Source: Bradyrhizobium diazoefficiens
GTDB lineage: Bacteria > Pseudomonadota > Alphaproteobacteria > Rhizobiales > Xanthobacteraceae
Assembly: GCF_018131185.1 (NCBI RefSeq)
Contig: NZ_JAFCJE010000002.1
Location: 124,001-188,000, forward strand
DNA length: 64,000 nucleotides
Direction of reading: 5' to 3'
Shown: positions 45,443 to 53,899 of the stretch, piece by piece
Layout of the letters: each line of letters opens with the position of its first letter
Numbering within the stretch: position 1 is the stretch's first letter
Program-made: the position numbers and the translations under genes
Notes under the pieces: generated by a model
What the model saw: the letters and a program-made list of their open reading frames with translations, nothing else
Told to the model about the DNA's origin: nothing
Database searches by the model: none

Positions 45443-46667
45443 GCTCATGATTTGCTCCCTCGTCACCATCCTGCCCGACTATCTCTACCGCCGCTACGCC
45501 CAGGGCAAGCGCTTCGGCAAGGAGATCACCTTCTTCTCGATCTGGTACGAGCTCCGTTGGGGCATCACCGGCTGCCTGATGCTGACGATTTCGCTGATCA
45601 CGATGATCTTCTACTTCCACCCGGCGACGTCGTCGGCAACGCTGTATTTTCGCACAGTGCCGATCCTGCCCGAGGGCTCGGGTCGCGTGGCCGACGTGAA
45701 GGTTGGCTTCAGCGCGCCCGTGAAGAAGGGCGACGTCCTGTTCACGCTCGATAGTTCGAAGCAGCAGGCCGCGTACGAGACTGCGAAGCGAAAGATCGCG
45801 GAGATCGATGCAGCCGTGCAGGCGGCGCAGTCGGAGGTCGTCAAGGCCGACGCGCAGATCGGTGAGGCGAAGGCCAATTATCAGCAGGCCAAGGACGAGC
45901 TCGACGTCAAGACCGAGCTGCAGCGCCGCAATCCCGGAATCGTTCCGCAGCGCGACATCGAGAAGCTCCAGGTGCTGCTCGATCAGCGTCAGTTCAGCCT
46001 GGACGCGGCCACGGCAGCGCGGCAATCAGCCTCGCTGCAGGTATCCACCTTGTTGCCGGCGCAGAAAGCCAGTACGGAAGCCGCGCTCGATCAGGCCCAG
46101 GTCGACCTCGACAAGACGTTCGTGCGCGCCGGCGTGGACGGCAGGGTCGAGCAGTTCCTCATTCGCTCCGGCGACGTCGTCAACCAGCTGATGCGGCCGG
46201 CGGGTGTGCTCGTTCCGGAGGGCGCCGGTCGCAAGGCGCTGCAGGCCGGCTTCGGCCAGATCGAAGCGCAAGTGATGAAGCAAGGTATGGTGGCGGAGGC
46301 AACCTGCATCTCGAAGCCATGGGTCATCATCCCACTCGTGATCACGACCGTGCAGGACTATATCGCCGCTGGACAGTTTCGGTCCGGCGAGCAACTGATC
46401 GAGGCTCAGAACAACGTCCGACCCGGCACGATCTTGGTGTTCCTCGAGCCGCTCTACAAGGGCGGGCTCGACGGCGTAACGCCGGGCAGTAGCTGCATCG
46501 TCAATGCCTACACCAGCAATCACGAGGAAATCTCGGCCAAGGATACGTCGACCAGCCGGAAGGTCGCGCTGCATGTCGTCGACGGCGTCGGCCTGGTCCA
46601 CGCGCTCTTGCTGCGCATCCAGGCGTTACTGCTTCCGATCCAGACCCTGGTGTTCAGCGGCCATTGA
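45435..46667 (+). CDS. HlyD family secretion/membrane-fusion protein (YiaV/EmrA-like)
   Basis: 410 aa. ATG 45435 has GGAG at 7-nt spacing. A membrane anchor (about residues 38-60) is followed by a beta-barrel/lipoyl region (SGRVADVKVGFSAPVKKGDVLFTLD), a long coiled-coil hairpin (about 115-225, KANYQQAKDELDVKTELQRR), and the second lipoyl half DKTFVRAGVDGRVEQFLIRSGD. It would bridge an inner-membrane pump and outer membrane. No ABC or MFS partner, or TolC, is nearby, so it may work with DUF3302 alone or with a distant transporter. Confidence 0.85.
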   Translation: MLELMICSLVTILPDYLYRRYAQGKRFGKEITFFSIWYELRWGITGCLMLTISLITMIFYFHPATSSATLYFRTVPILPEGSGRVADVKVGFSAPVKKGDVLFTLDSSKQQAAYETAKRKIAEIDAAVQAAQSEVVKADAQIGEAKANYQQAKDELDVKTELQRRNPGIVPQRDIEKLQVLLDQRQFSLDAATAARQSASLQVSTLLPAQKASTEAALDQAQVDLDKTFVRAGVDGRVEQFLIRSGDVVNQLMRPAGVLVPEGAGRKALQAGFGQIEAQVMKQGMVAEATCISKPWVIIPLVITTVQDYIAAGQFRSGEQLIEAQNNVRPGTILVFLEPLYKGGLDGVTPGSSCIVNAYTSNHEEISAKDTSTSRKVALHVVDGVGLVHALLLRIQALLLPIQTLVFSGH

Positions 46668-46689
46668 GGGCGCAAGAAAGGCCAATCGA

Positions 46690-47109
46690 ATGAGCTCACA
46701 TCATTTAAATTTAATGGTGCTCGGCGCGACATTGCTGCTCTCGCTGCCTCTCATGTCTGGCCGCGCTGATGCCTTGGACCTCAACGGGGCGTGGGTCAGC
46801 GACGCCGACAATTGCGCCAAGGTGTTTGAACGCAAGGGTGCGCAGCTTGGCTTTACCGACATGTCGGATGCCTATGGCGGTGGCTTCATCATCGACGGTG
46901 ACCAGATCATCGGCAAGTTTGCGCGCTGCCGGATCAAGACAAGGAAGGACAGCGGAGCGAACGTCAACCTGATCGCGACCTGCGCCACCGACATGATGCT
47001 TTCAAGTATTCAATTCAGTTTGAAAGAGCTGGATGCGAACAGTCTCGCTCGCCTCTTCCCGGGCATGGAAGACATGGAAATTCGCTATCAACGTTGCCCT
47101 GCCAGATAG
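46690..47109 (+). CDS. Small secreted protein downstream of HlyD
   Basis: 139 aa with a signal peptide (about residues 1-28, MSGRADA). Cysteines at about 42, 79, 95 and 136 (DADNCAKVF, ARCRIK, ATCATDM, YQRCPAR) could form two disulfides. LDLNGAWVSDADNCAKVFER recalls lipocalin- or heme/avidin-like small beta barrels, but I cannot assign a family. It starts 22 bp after the HlyD-like gene with AAAGG as ribosome site, so it is part of that operon. Confidence 0.75.
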   Translation: MSSHHLNLMVLGATLLLSLPLMSGRADALDLNGAWVSDADNCAKVFERKGAQLGFTDMSDAYGGGFIIDGDQIIGKFARCRIKTRKDSGANVNLIATCATDMMLSSIQFSLKELDANSLARLFPGMEDMEIRYQRCPAR

Positions 47110-47126
47110 CGACAAGTTCGCTTCGC

Positions 47127-47140
47127 TTGATTCATGTCAA
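47127..47140. promoter_or_regulatory. FixK/FNR-type box (TTGAT-TCAT-GTCAA)
   Basis: Nine of ten positions match. It lies just after the preceding stop codon and 58 bp upstream of the DUF2092 gene start. Confidence 0.7.
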
Positions 47141-47190
47141 GCAATGAGGCGCACAGGATGCGTTGAATTCCGTCACCTCGGGAGGATTGC

Positions 47191-47979
47191 ATGAGCCAAG
47201 CAGCAACCAGACGAACCGCAATTGCAGCAGTCGGCACGGCCCTGCTGCTCGCCGCCATTTCACCGGCCCGCGCTGATGATCCGGCGAAGATCCTCAAGTC
47301 GATGACCGATTATCTGGCGGGCCAGAAAACCCTGTCGGCTTCGTTCGACAGCGATATTGAGATCATTACACCTGAGCTTCAGAAGATCCAGTTCGCGAGC
47401 TCCGGCCAATTTAAGCTGAGCAGGCCCGACAAGTTGCGGGTCAGGCGCACCGGCGGTTACGCCGATGTCGAGCTGGTCTATGACGGCAAGACGGTGTCGC
47501 TCTACGGAAACGGCGCCAAGTCCTACATGCAGGCGGATGCGCCCGACACGGTGGACAAGGTGATCGACACGCTTCAGGCCTCGTCGGGCGCAGCCATGCC
47601 AGGCACCGATCTGTTTCTCTCCAATGCGTACGAAGAACTGGTACAGACCGCGATGGAGGGCAAGCATATCGGCCACGGCGTGGTTGACGGCGTCGAGTGC
47701 GAACATCTGGCATTCCGTACAGCCGACACCGATTGGCAGATCTGGATCGAGATCGGCGCCAGTCCGGTGCCCCGCAAATACGTGATCACCAGCAAGACGC
47801 TGACAGGGGCGCCCCAATACACGCTGCGCATCAAGGATTGGAAGACCGACGCCTTCGCCGATCCCGACACTTTCGTCTTCAAGGCGCCCGCGGGGGCGAC
47901 CAAGGTGACACTGGATTCGGTGGCGATGACCGAATTCGACGAGCTTCCCCCCGGCACACCTTCAGGAGCCAAGAAATGA
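47191..47979 (+). CDS. DUF2092 family periplasmic protein
   Basis: 262 aa with a signal peptide (residues 1-28, ending SPARAD). The mature part has the LolA/LolB-like look of DUF2092: LSASFDSDIEIITPELQKIQ, a KLSRPDKLRVRRTG strand, VELVYDGKTVSLYG, and a C-terminal PDTFVFKAPAGATKV. It may bind lipid or lipoprotein in the periplasm. Its stop overlaps the next small gene (ATGA), and a FixK box lies upstream. Confidence 0.88.
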   Translation: MSQAATRRTAIAAVGTALLLAAISPARADDPAKILKSMTDYLAGQKTLSASFDSDIEIITPELQKIQFASSGQFKLSRPDKLRVRRTGGYADVELVYDGKTVSLYGNGAKSYMQADAPDTVDKVIDTLQASSGAAMPGTDLFLSNAYEELVQTAMEGKHIGHGVVDGVECEHLAFRTADTDWQIWIEIGASPVPRKYVITSKTLTGAPQYTLRIKDWKTDAFADPDTFVFKAPAGATKVTLDSVAMTEFDELPPGTPSGAKK

Positions 47980-48263
47980 TCATGTTGCGGAAACTGTTGA
48001 TCGGCACTTCGGCGGCAACCGCCTTTGCTGCCGGCCTGTTCTGGAATGACACAGGCCCCGTCTTCGACCGCGGCTTCCTTGCGGAGGCTCAGGCCAGGGT
48101 GGGCCGGCCGCTGACACCGATGAGCTATGCCGGTGTGGCCCGGCGGACGACGCGGCGGGCGGTGGTTGGGGCTGGCGTCGCGGCGGGCGCGGCCGGAGCG
48201 TATTACGGATCGTCCTGCGTTCAGGTCGTCGATGCTTACGGGCGCGTCGTCACGCGCTGCTGA
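47976..48263 (+). CDS. Small exported glycine/alanine-rich protein
   Basis: 95 aa, coupled by ATGA overlap to the DUF2092 gene, with GGAG upstream. The N-terminus is a signal-like hydrophobic segment (LRKLLIGTSAATAFAAGLFW). The C-terminal half has RRAVVGAGVAAGAAGAYYG followed by VQVVDAYGRVVTRC, a pattern seen in many rhizobial small envelope proteins of unknown function (glycine-zipper-like segment plus a final Cys). Function unknown. Confidence 0.75.
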   Translation: MIMLRKLLIGTSAATAFAAGLFWNDTGPVFDRGFLAEAQARVGRPLTPMSYAGVARRTTRRAVVGAGVAAGAAGAYYGSSCVQVVDAYGRVVTRC

Positions 48264-48350
48264 GACGAGTCGCAGTCGCGCGGACCCTGGCGGCACTATG
48301 CAATTTCCGCTAGAATTCCATCGGAGAGCGGCGTTCGAGCCCGCGCGGGA

Positions 48351-50261
48351 ATGATGATGAGCGCGAGCGGGACCAATCGGGCCGTCAAACTCTGGCGGGC
48401 CACGGCGATCTTGCTGTGGTTCGGCCTGATCCTGGCTTCATGCATTCCGTCTGGGCCGGCCGGCGCCGTTCAGCTTGGCGAACCTCGCTATCGCGAGCTG
48501 AAGCGCGTGCTGCTGCTGCATTCCTTCGGGCGGGAATTCCGACCCTGGAGCGAGTATGCGCGGAGCATCAAGGCCGAGCTCGAACGGCAATCGCCTTGGC
48601 CGCTCGACATCCAGGAGCACACGTTGCTCACGGCACGCTTCAACAATCCAGGTCCGGAAGCGCCTTTCGTCGAATATCTCAGCTCGCTCTATCAGGGTGC
48701 GCTGCCCGACATCGTGGTGAGCGTCGGCGCACCTGCCGCGCGGTTCGTGCAGCAATATAGAGGGAAGCTGTTTCCCGATACGCCGACCGTCGTGACCGTG
48801 GTCGAGCAGCGGGTGGTGAACCCTGTTAATCTCACAGATCGGGACGTCGTCGTGGCGGTCCGCAATGATTTCATGGCTGCGTTCAACAACATCCTCCAGC
48901 TTCTTCCGAATACCACGACGGTTGCCGTCGTGATCGGTGCCTCGCCGCTGGAGAGGTTCTGGATCGAGGAGGTGAAGCGAGAACTGAAGCCATTGGAGGG
49001 CCGGATCGACCTCGTTTGGTACTCCGACCTGCCGTTCGACAATATCCTCAAGCGTGCGTCGACGCTTCCAGAGCATACTGTCTTGTTCTGGGGGCTGATG
49101 TCGGTGGACGCCGCGGGAATCATGCACGAAGGCGACATCGCCCTGCAAAGCCTTCATGCCGTCGCGAACGCGCCGATCTTTTCCTACCAGGAGCCGTTCT
49201 TCGGCAGCAGCACGGTCGGAGGTCCGATGCATTCGATCTCCGAAACGACTTCAAAGACCGTCAACGCCGTGATGAAGATCCTCGGCGGCGAGAAGCCTGT
49301 CGACATCACCTATCCGCCGATCGGATTTGCGCCGCCGAAATACGATTGGCGGGAGCTGCAGCGCTGGGGCATCAGTGAAAGCAATTTGCCGCCTGGCAGC
49401 GAAATCCTTTTCCGCGAGCCGACTTTCTGGGAAAGGTACAGGTGGCAGGTCCTGCTGTTGGCGAGCGTGATCCTGGTGCAGACCGGCCTGATCGGTGGTC
49501 TGCTGCACGAGCGCAGGCTTCGCCAGCATGCCGAGATCGAATCGCGCCAGCGACTTGCCGAGCTTGCCCACGTCAACCGTTATGCGGCTGCCGGCGAGCT
49601 GACGGCCTCGATCGCGCACGAGCTGAACCAACCACTCGGCTCGATCCTCACAAATGCCGAAACCGCAGAGCTCATGCTGAAGGGCGCCTCGCCCAACCTG
49701 GAGGAGATCGGCGAGATCCTCGCCGATATCAGGCGCGACGATCAGCGGGCGAGCGAGGTGATCCGCAGGCTGCGCAGCGTTTTGAGGAAGACGCCGTTCG
49801 AGGTCCGGGATATCGACCTCAACGCGACGGTGCGCGACGCGATTGGGCTTGTCGTTGCCCTCGCCAACGGGCGGAGGATTGCATTGACCTACGTGCCGGC
49901 CTTTTTTGATCTCCACGTCAAGGGCGACCCCGTCCAGCTCCAGCAGGTCATCCTCAATCTGATCATCAATGCGATGGACGCGATCTCGGATGCGGAAACG
50001 GTCAAGCGCGAGGTCAGCGTGGGTACCGTGCAGGTCGGCGCCTACGCCGAGATCACAGTCGCCGACACCGGGCCGGGAATCGCGGCTTCCGATCTCGCAA
50101 AGGTCTTCGATCCGTTCTTCACGACCAAGCCGCAAGGGATGGGCATCGGGCTTGCGATCGCAAGGACCATCGTCGAGGCCCACGACGGCACAATCTCTGC
50201 CGCGAACCGATCCTCAGGTGGGGCGCTTTTCACGATCCGGCTCCCGATCATGCGCAGGTAG
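48351..50261 (+). CDS. Sensor histidine kinase with ABC-type substrate-binding sensor domain
   Basis: 636 aa. The start is one of three consecutive ATGs (48351, 48354, 48357). Signal anchor at about residues 15-35, then a periplasmic domain of the ABC substrate-binding type (about 50-350; LLLHSFGREFRPW, VVSVGAPAARFV), a second membrane helix (about 365-385), then HisKA with ASIAHELNQPLGSIL and HATPase with QQVILNLIINAMDAI, DTGPGIAA and GMGIGLAIARTIVEAHDG. It probably binds a small ligand directly. No response regulator is adjacent. It begins 87 bp after the preceding small gene and may share the box at 47127. Confidence 0.9.
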   Translation: MMMSASGTNRAVKLWRATAILLWFGLILASCIPSGPAGAVQLGEPRYRELKRVLLLHSFGREFRPWSEYARSIKAELERQSPWPLDIQEHTLLTARFNNPGPEAPFVEYLSSLYQGALPDIVVSVGAPAARFVQQYRGKLFPDTPTVVTVVEQRVVNPVNLTDRDVVVAVRNDFMAAFNNILQLLPNTTTVAVVIGASPLERFWIEEVKRELKPLEGRIDLVWYSDLPFDNILKRASTLPEHTVLFWGLMSVDAAGIMHEGDIALQSLHAVANAPIFSYQEPFFGSSTVGGPMHSISETTSKTVNAVMKILGGEKPVDITYPPIGFAPPKYDWRELQRWGISESNLPPGSEILFREPTFWERYRWQVLLLASVILVQTGLIGGLLHERRLRQHAEIESRQRLAELAHVNRYAAAGELTASIAHELNQPLGSILTNAETAELMLKGASPNLEEIGEILADIRRDDQRASEVIRRLRSVLRKTPFEVRDIDLNATVRDAIGLVVALANGRRIALTYVPAFFDLHVKGDPVQLQQVILNLIINAMDAISDAETVKREVSVGTVQVGAYAEITVADTGPGIAASDLAKVFDPFFTTKPQGMGIGLAIARTIVEAHDGTISAANRSSGGALFTIRLPIMRR

Positions 50262-50305
50262 CTGAAACCATCATTGCGGCGCGCCGACAGCGGGACGCCA
50301 TTTCA

Positions 50306-50319
50306 TTGATCTCGATCAA
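50306..50319. promoter_or_regulatory. FixK/FNR-type box (TTGAT-CTCG-ATCAA)
   Basis: Perfect 10/10 palindrome in the gap after the sensor kinase gene, centred 62 bp upstream of the DUF3300 start at 50375. It would serve the DUF3300-DUF2950-secreted-protein operon. Confidence 0.82.
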
Positions 50320-50374
50320 CAAACGTCCGACGGCCAGCCTGATCCTCCCGATCGAACGTGCAATGGAGGGAGTG

Positions 50375-52030
50375 ATGTTTCGCTGCTGTAGGACTTTTAT
50401 GGCGCTTGCATTGGTCGTTGCGGTTCCCGTTGCAGCGACGGCGCAGACCCCGGCGCCGGTGCTGCCGAGCACACAGGCCCAGCCCGCCGTTCCGCCAGCT
50501 CCGACCGTAGACCTGTTGAAGCCTGAGCAGCTTGAGGCGCTGGTCGCGCCGATTGCCCTCTATCCCGACGAACTGCTTGCCAACGTGCTGGCGGCCTCGA
50601 CCTATCCGCTCGAAGTCGTGCAAGCGGACCGCTGGTTGAAGCAGCACAAGGCCCTGAAGGGCGATGCGTTGAAGACCCAGGTGGACAAGCAGGCCTGGGA
50701 CGACAGCGTCAAGGCGCTCAGCGGCACCGCCGACGTCCTGACCATGATGAGCGACCAACTCGAATGGACCAAGAAGCTCGGTGACGCCTTCCTCGCGCAG
50801 CAGGCGGACGTGATGGATGCGATCCAACGCCTGCGCAACAAGGCCTACGACAACAAGAAGCTGGTCACGACAAAGCAGCAGAAGGTCAGCGTCCAGTCTC
50901 AGGAGGGCAAGCAGGTCGTCGTCATCCAGCAGGCCGATCCCTCGGCGATGTACGTGCCGTATTACGATCCCGCGACGGTCTACGGCGGCTGGCCCTATGC
51001 GGAGTACCCGCCCTATTACTGGGGCTACCCGTCCTATATTGGCGCCGGCATGGTGGCGGCCGGCATTGCCTTCGGCACCGCCTGGGCGATCGGACGCTGG
51101 GGCAATTACTGGGGCGGCGGCGTCAACTGGGGCAACCGGAACGTCTACGTCAATCATCGCACCACCAACATCGGCAACGGCTGGCAGCACAATCCGGCAC
51201 ATCGTCAGGGCGTGCGCTACAACAACACCAATGTTCAGCAGCGTTTCGGCAACAACAATCTGAAAGCCGGCGCGTCGGATCGAATGGATTTCCGAGGCCG
51301 TGACGGCAATCAGGTGCTGCGTCCGAGCCAGGGTGCGGGAGATCGCGCGGGTGACCGGGCCGGAGACCGCGCTGGAGATCGTGGCGATCGTCCGGGAGCA
51401 GGTGATCGCGCCGGTGCGGGTACGCGAGACCGGCCGGGCGGCGATCGAGCCGCTGCGAGTGATCGCGCCAAGGGTGCCGGCAACCGGACCAAGGGCGGCG
51501 GCGATCGTGCGAAGGCTGCAAATCGCGCGGGCGGCGGTGCGGCCAACCGCGGCGGCGGCGGAAATCGCGGCGGCGCGATGAACGTCTCGTCCGGCCGCTC
51601 CGCGGCTGCGGCGTCGGCGCGTGGACGATCCAGCATGGCGGGCATGCCGCGCGGCGGTGGCGGACCGAGCATGGCCGGCCGTGGCGGCGGCGGAATGTCG
51701 ATGGGCGGTGGTGGCGGATTCCGCGGTGGCGGAGGAGGCGGCCGCGGTGGCGGCGGTGGCCGGCGCTCGGACATCGCGCTGAAGCATGATGTCGTCCTGC
51801 TCGGCCATCTCGGCAGTGGCCTCGGCTATTATCGCTTCAGCTATATCGGGAGCGACAAGGCCTATGTCGGCGTCATGGCGCAGGAGGTCGAACAAGTTGC
51901 GCCGAACGCCGTGACGCGCGGCAGCGACGGGTATCTGCGGGTTCATTACGAGAAGCTTGGTCTGAAATTCAGCACTTACCGCGACTGGATCGACGGCGGT
52001 GCAAGGATTCCTGCGGAGGTGACGCCATGA
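50375..52030 (+). CDS. DUF3300 protein with C-terminal tail-fibre-chaperone-like (S74) segment
   Basis: 551 aa. ATG 50375 follows GGAGGG closely and starts a signal peptide (to about residue 24). The DUF3300 domain (about 45-270) has LEALVAPIALYPDELLANVLAASTYP and a Trp/Tyr-rich end. A low-complexity linker (about 315-460) has repeated GDRAGDRAGDRA and Gly-rich runs. The last 87 residues (SDIALKHDV, YYRFSY, YVGVMAQEVEQVAPNAV) resemble the peptidase S74 intramolecular chaperone of phage tail fibres and endosialidases. The function of DUF3300 is unknown; it usually neighbours DUF2950, as here. Confidence 0.85.
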   Translation: MFRCCRTFMALALVVAVPVAATAQTPAPVLPSTQAQPAVPPAPTVDLLKPEQLEALVAPIALYPDELLANVLAASTYPLEVVQADRWLKQHKALKGDALKTQVDKQAWDDSVKALSGTADVLTMMSDQLEWTKKLGDAFLAQQADVMDAIQRLRNKAYDNKKLVTTKQQKVSVQSQEGKQVVVIQQADPSAMYVPYYDPATVYGGWPYAEYPPYYWGYPSYIGAGMVAAGIAFGTAWAIGRWGNYWGGGVNWGNRNVYVNHRTTNIGNGWQHNPAHRQGVRYNNTNVQQRFGNNNLKAGASDRMDFRGRDGNQVLRPSQGAGDRAGDRAGDRAGDRGDRPGAGDRAGAGTRDRPGGDRAAASDRAKGAGNRTKGGGDRAKAANRAGGGAANRGGGGNRGGAMNVSSGRSAAAASARGRSSMAGMPRGGGGPSMAGRGGGGMSMGGGGGFRGGGGGGRGGGGGRRSDIALKHDVVLLGHLGSGLGYYRFSYIGSDKAYVGVMAQEVEQVAPNAVTRGSDGYLRVHYEKLGLKFSTYRDWIDGGARIPAEVTP

Positions 52031-52944
52031 CAGGCCTGACATCGTTTCGTCGCGCCTTGTTGCCGGGCATCATGGCCCTGGCGCTGCTTGGCTCCGCAGC
52101 ACAGGCACAGCAGTCCTACAAGACACCGGAGGACGCAGCTTCGGCACTTGCAGCCGCGGTCAAGAGCGGACCGCGCGAGATCCTGAAGGTGCTCGGCAAG
52201 GCGGCCGAGGACATCGTCTTCTCCGGCGATGAGGTTGCCGACGACAACATACGCCAGCGCTTCTTGTCGATGTATGATGCCAAGCACGGCATCAAGGCCG
52301 AGGGCAACAAGACCGCGACCCTGATACTGGGGCAAGACGATTTCCCGTTCCCGATTCCGCTGGTCAACACCAAGACCGGCTGGGAGTTCGACACCGACGA
52401 GGGACGGATCGAGGTGCTTCGCCGCCGCATCGGCCGCAACGAACTCGATGCGATCCAGACCGCGCTGGCTTTTGTCGATGCCCAGAACGAGTATGCCGAC
52501 AAGGACCGGGGCGAGGGCGCCGGCGTCTACGCGCAGCGCATCGTTTCTTCAGCCGGCAAGAAGGACGGCCTGTTCTGGCGTGACGACAGCGATCCGAGCC
52601 CGCTCGGCGCGCTCGTGGCCGAGGCTTCGAAGGAGGGCTATCGCGGCGGCGATGCCGGTCCTGCACCGTATCATGGCTACTATTTCCACATCTTGAAGGG
52701 ACAAGGCCCTGACGCGCCCGGCGGCGCGCTCAATTATGTCGTCAAAGGCAAGATGATCGGCGGTTTCGCGTTGATTGCGTGGCCTGCGGAGTACGGCAAT
52801 TCCGGCGTGAAGACCTTCCTGGTCAACCATACCGGCACCGTCTACGAGAAGGATCTTGGCAACCGCACCGATTTCGTCGCCTCGCGTACTACGCTGTTCA
52901 ATCCCGATCAGACCTGGAAAAAGGTCGATGCCGCCAAACCTTGA
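52027..52944 (+). CDS. DUF2950 family secreted protein
   Basis: 305 aa with a signal peptide (residues 1-27, ending AAQAQ). The DUF2950 pattern is clear: SYKTPEDAASALAAAVKSG, DAIQTALAFVDAQNEYA, DGLFWRDDSDPSPLGALVAEA, and YHGYYFHILKGQGPDAPGG with GGFALIAWPAEYGNSGVKTF. The start overlaps the DUF3300 stop (ATGA), so they are translationally coupled and probably work together in the periplasm or envelope; no activity is known. Confidence 0.92.
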   Translation: MTGLTSFRRALLPGIMALALLGSAAQAQQSYKTPEDAASALAAAVKSGPREILKVLGKAAEDIVFSGDEVADDNIRQRFLSMYDAKHGIKAEGNKTATLILGQDDFPFPIPLVNTKTGWEFDTDEGRIEVLRRRIGRNELDAIQTALAFVDAQNEYADKDRGEGAGVYAQRIVSSAGKKDGLFWRDDSDPSPLGALVAEASKEGYRGGDAGPAPYHGYYFHILKGQGPDAPGGALNYVVKGKMIGGFALIAWPAEYGNSGVKTFLVNHTGTVYEKDLGNRTDFVASRTTLFNPDQTWKKVDAAKP

Positions 52945-52951
52945 GCGGCGA

Positions 52952-53398
52952 ATGATGCTGCGAGGGCGCGCATCTCCCCTCGTCGCGATGTTGGTGCTGG
53001 TGCTCGCCCTTGTCGCGCCGTGTACGCAATCCTTCGCGCAGGCCGCCGGTCACGTCCACGCCAGGATCGTCAAGGCCGGCCTCCTGGTCGGCGGCGGTGC
53101 CGGCAGCGGCGTGCTGACCTATCGCGGCAAGACCTATCCGTTCAAAATCATCGGCATGAGCTTCGGCATCACCGCCGGAGCCACCATTGGCCGGCTCGAC
53201 GGCTGGGCCTCAGGCATCCGCGACGTCAGTGATTTCGCCGGCACTTACAGTTCTGTCGGCGGCGGCTTTGCCCTTGTCGGCGGCGCCAACGGCGTCCAGC
53301 TGCGCAACGAGAAGGGCGTGAGCATGGTTCTGCGGGGACCAAAAGCAGGCCTCGAACTCGCGGCCAACATCAGCGCGATTACGATAAGCTTCAGATGA
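52952..53398 (+). CDS. Secreted glycine-rich protein, paralogue of the one at 43059
   Basis: 148 aa. ATG 52952 or 52955 precedes a signal peptide (to about residue 30, FAQAA). The mature part repeats the motif order of the 43059 protein: GGGAGSGVLTYRGKTYPFKI, GMSFGITAGAT, and VQLRNEKGVSMVLRGPKAG with SAITISFR at the end. It lies 7 bp after DUF2950. In both places the paralogues close an operon of the FixK-box set. Family and function unknown. Confidence 0.78.
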   Translation: MMLRGRASPLVAMLVLVLALVAPCTQSFAQAAGHVHARIVKAGLLVGGGAGSGVLTYRGKTYPFKIIGMSFGITAGATIGRLDGWASGIRDVSDFAGTYSSVGGGFALVGGANGVQLRNEKGVSMVLRGPKAGLELAANISAITISFR

Positions 53399-53674
53399 GG
53401 CGCGCGGGGATAGGAGTAAGGGCGCTCCGCGCGCCGGACCCGGACTGGGCATCCGGCGCACCGCTCTCGCGGCGAAAAACGAATTGGAGCAGCGCAAGGA
53501 CCTTGCAAGAGGGGTCGCGAGAAGTTTTTCGAGGGGGCGCCGGCGCGGTCGAAGAGGCGGCGAAGCAGCGCCTTGACAGGGGCGCGCGCCTGAATATTTT
53601 CTGCGCCGGAAGATGTTTCTTCCTGCACCGCAAAATCGAAAAGGACCCGTGAAAGACCGTCAGGAGTGACGACG

Positions 53675-53899
53675 ATGCTCGATCAGGATTTCGCCCGCAT
53701 CCGCGCGCACCGCAATAATTTGTCTCGTTACCGACGCTTGCTGAAGACCAGGCTGTCGGACATTGAGCGCCAGTTTATCGAACGACGTCTCGCCGAGGAG
53801 CAGGCCGCGCTCGAGGCTCTCGCCGCCGACGTCTTCCCGGTCGCCTTCAGCCTTCCGAACATGCCATCGGTTTCCACTGCTGCGGGAGCGGAACGATGA
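53675..53899 (+). CDS. Small helical protein (first of a tandem pair)
   Basis: 74 aa. ATG 53675 has CAGGAG at 8-nt spacing; a GTG at 53666 lies within that ribosome site. Residues 10-50 are a charged amphipathic helix pair (RNNLSRYRRLLKTRLSDIE, then QFIERRLAEEQAALEAL). The next gene overlaps by 4 nt and encodes a similar pattern (HYRMLLAGARSESERELY, RARIEREQRLLDSL), so the two look like ancient tandem duplicates. Function unknown. Confidence 0.72.
   Translation: MLDQDFARIRAHRNNLSRYRRLLKTRLSDIERQFIERRLAEEQAALEALAADVFPVAFSLPNMPSVSTAAGAER

Noticed and set aside
51330..51780. Glycine/aspartate/arginine-rich repeats suggesting a DNA repeat array
   Set aside because: The repeats are imperfect codon-level repeats within the DUF3300 protein linker, not a CRISPR or satellite array.
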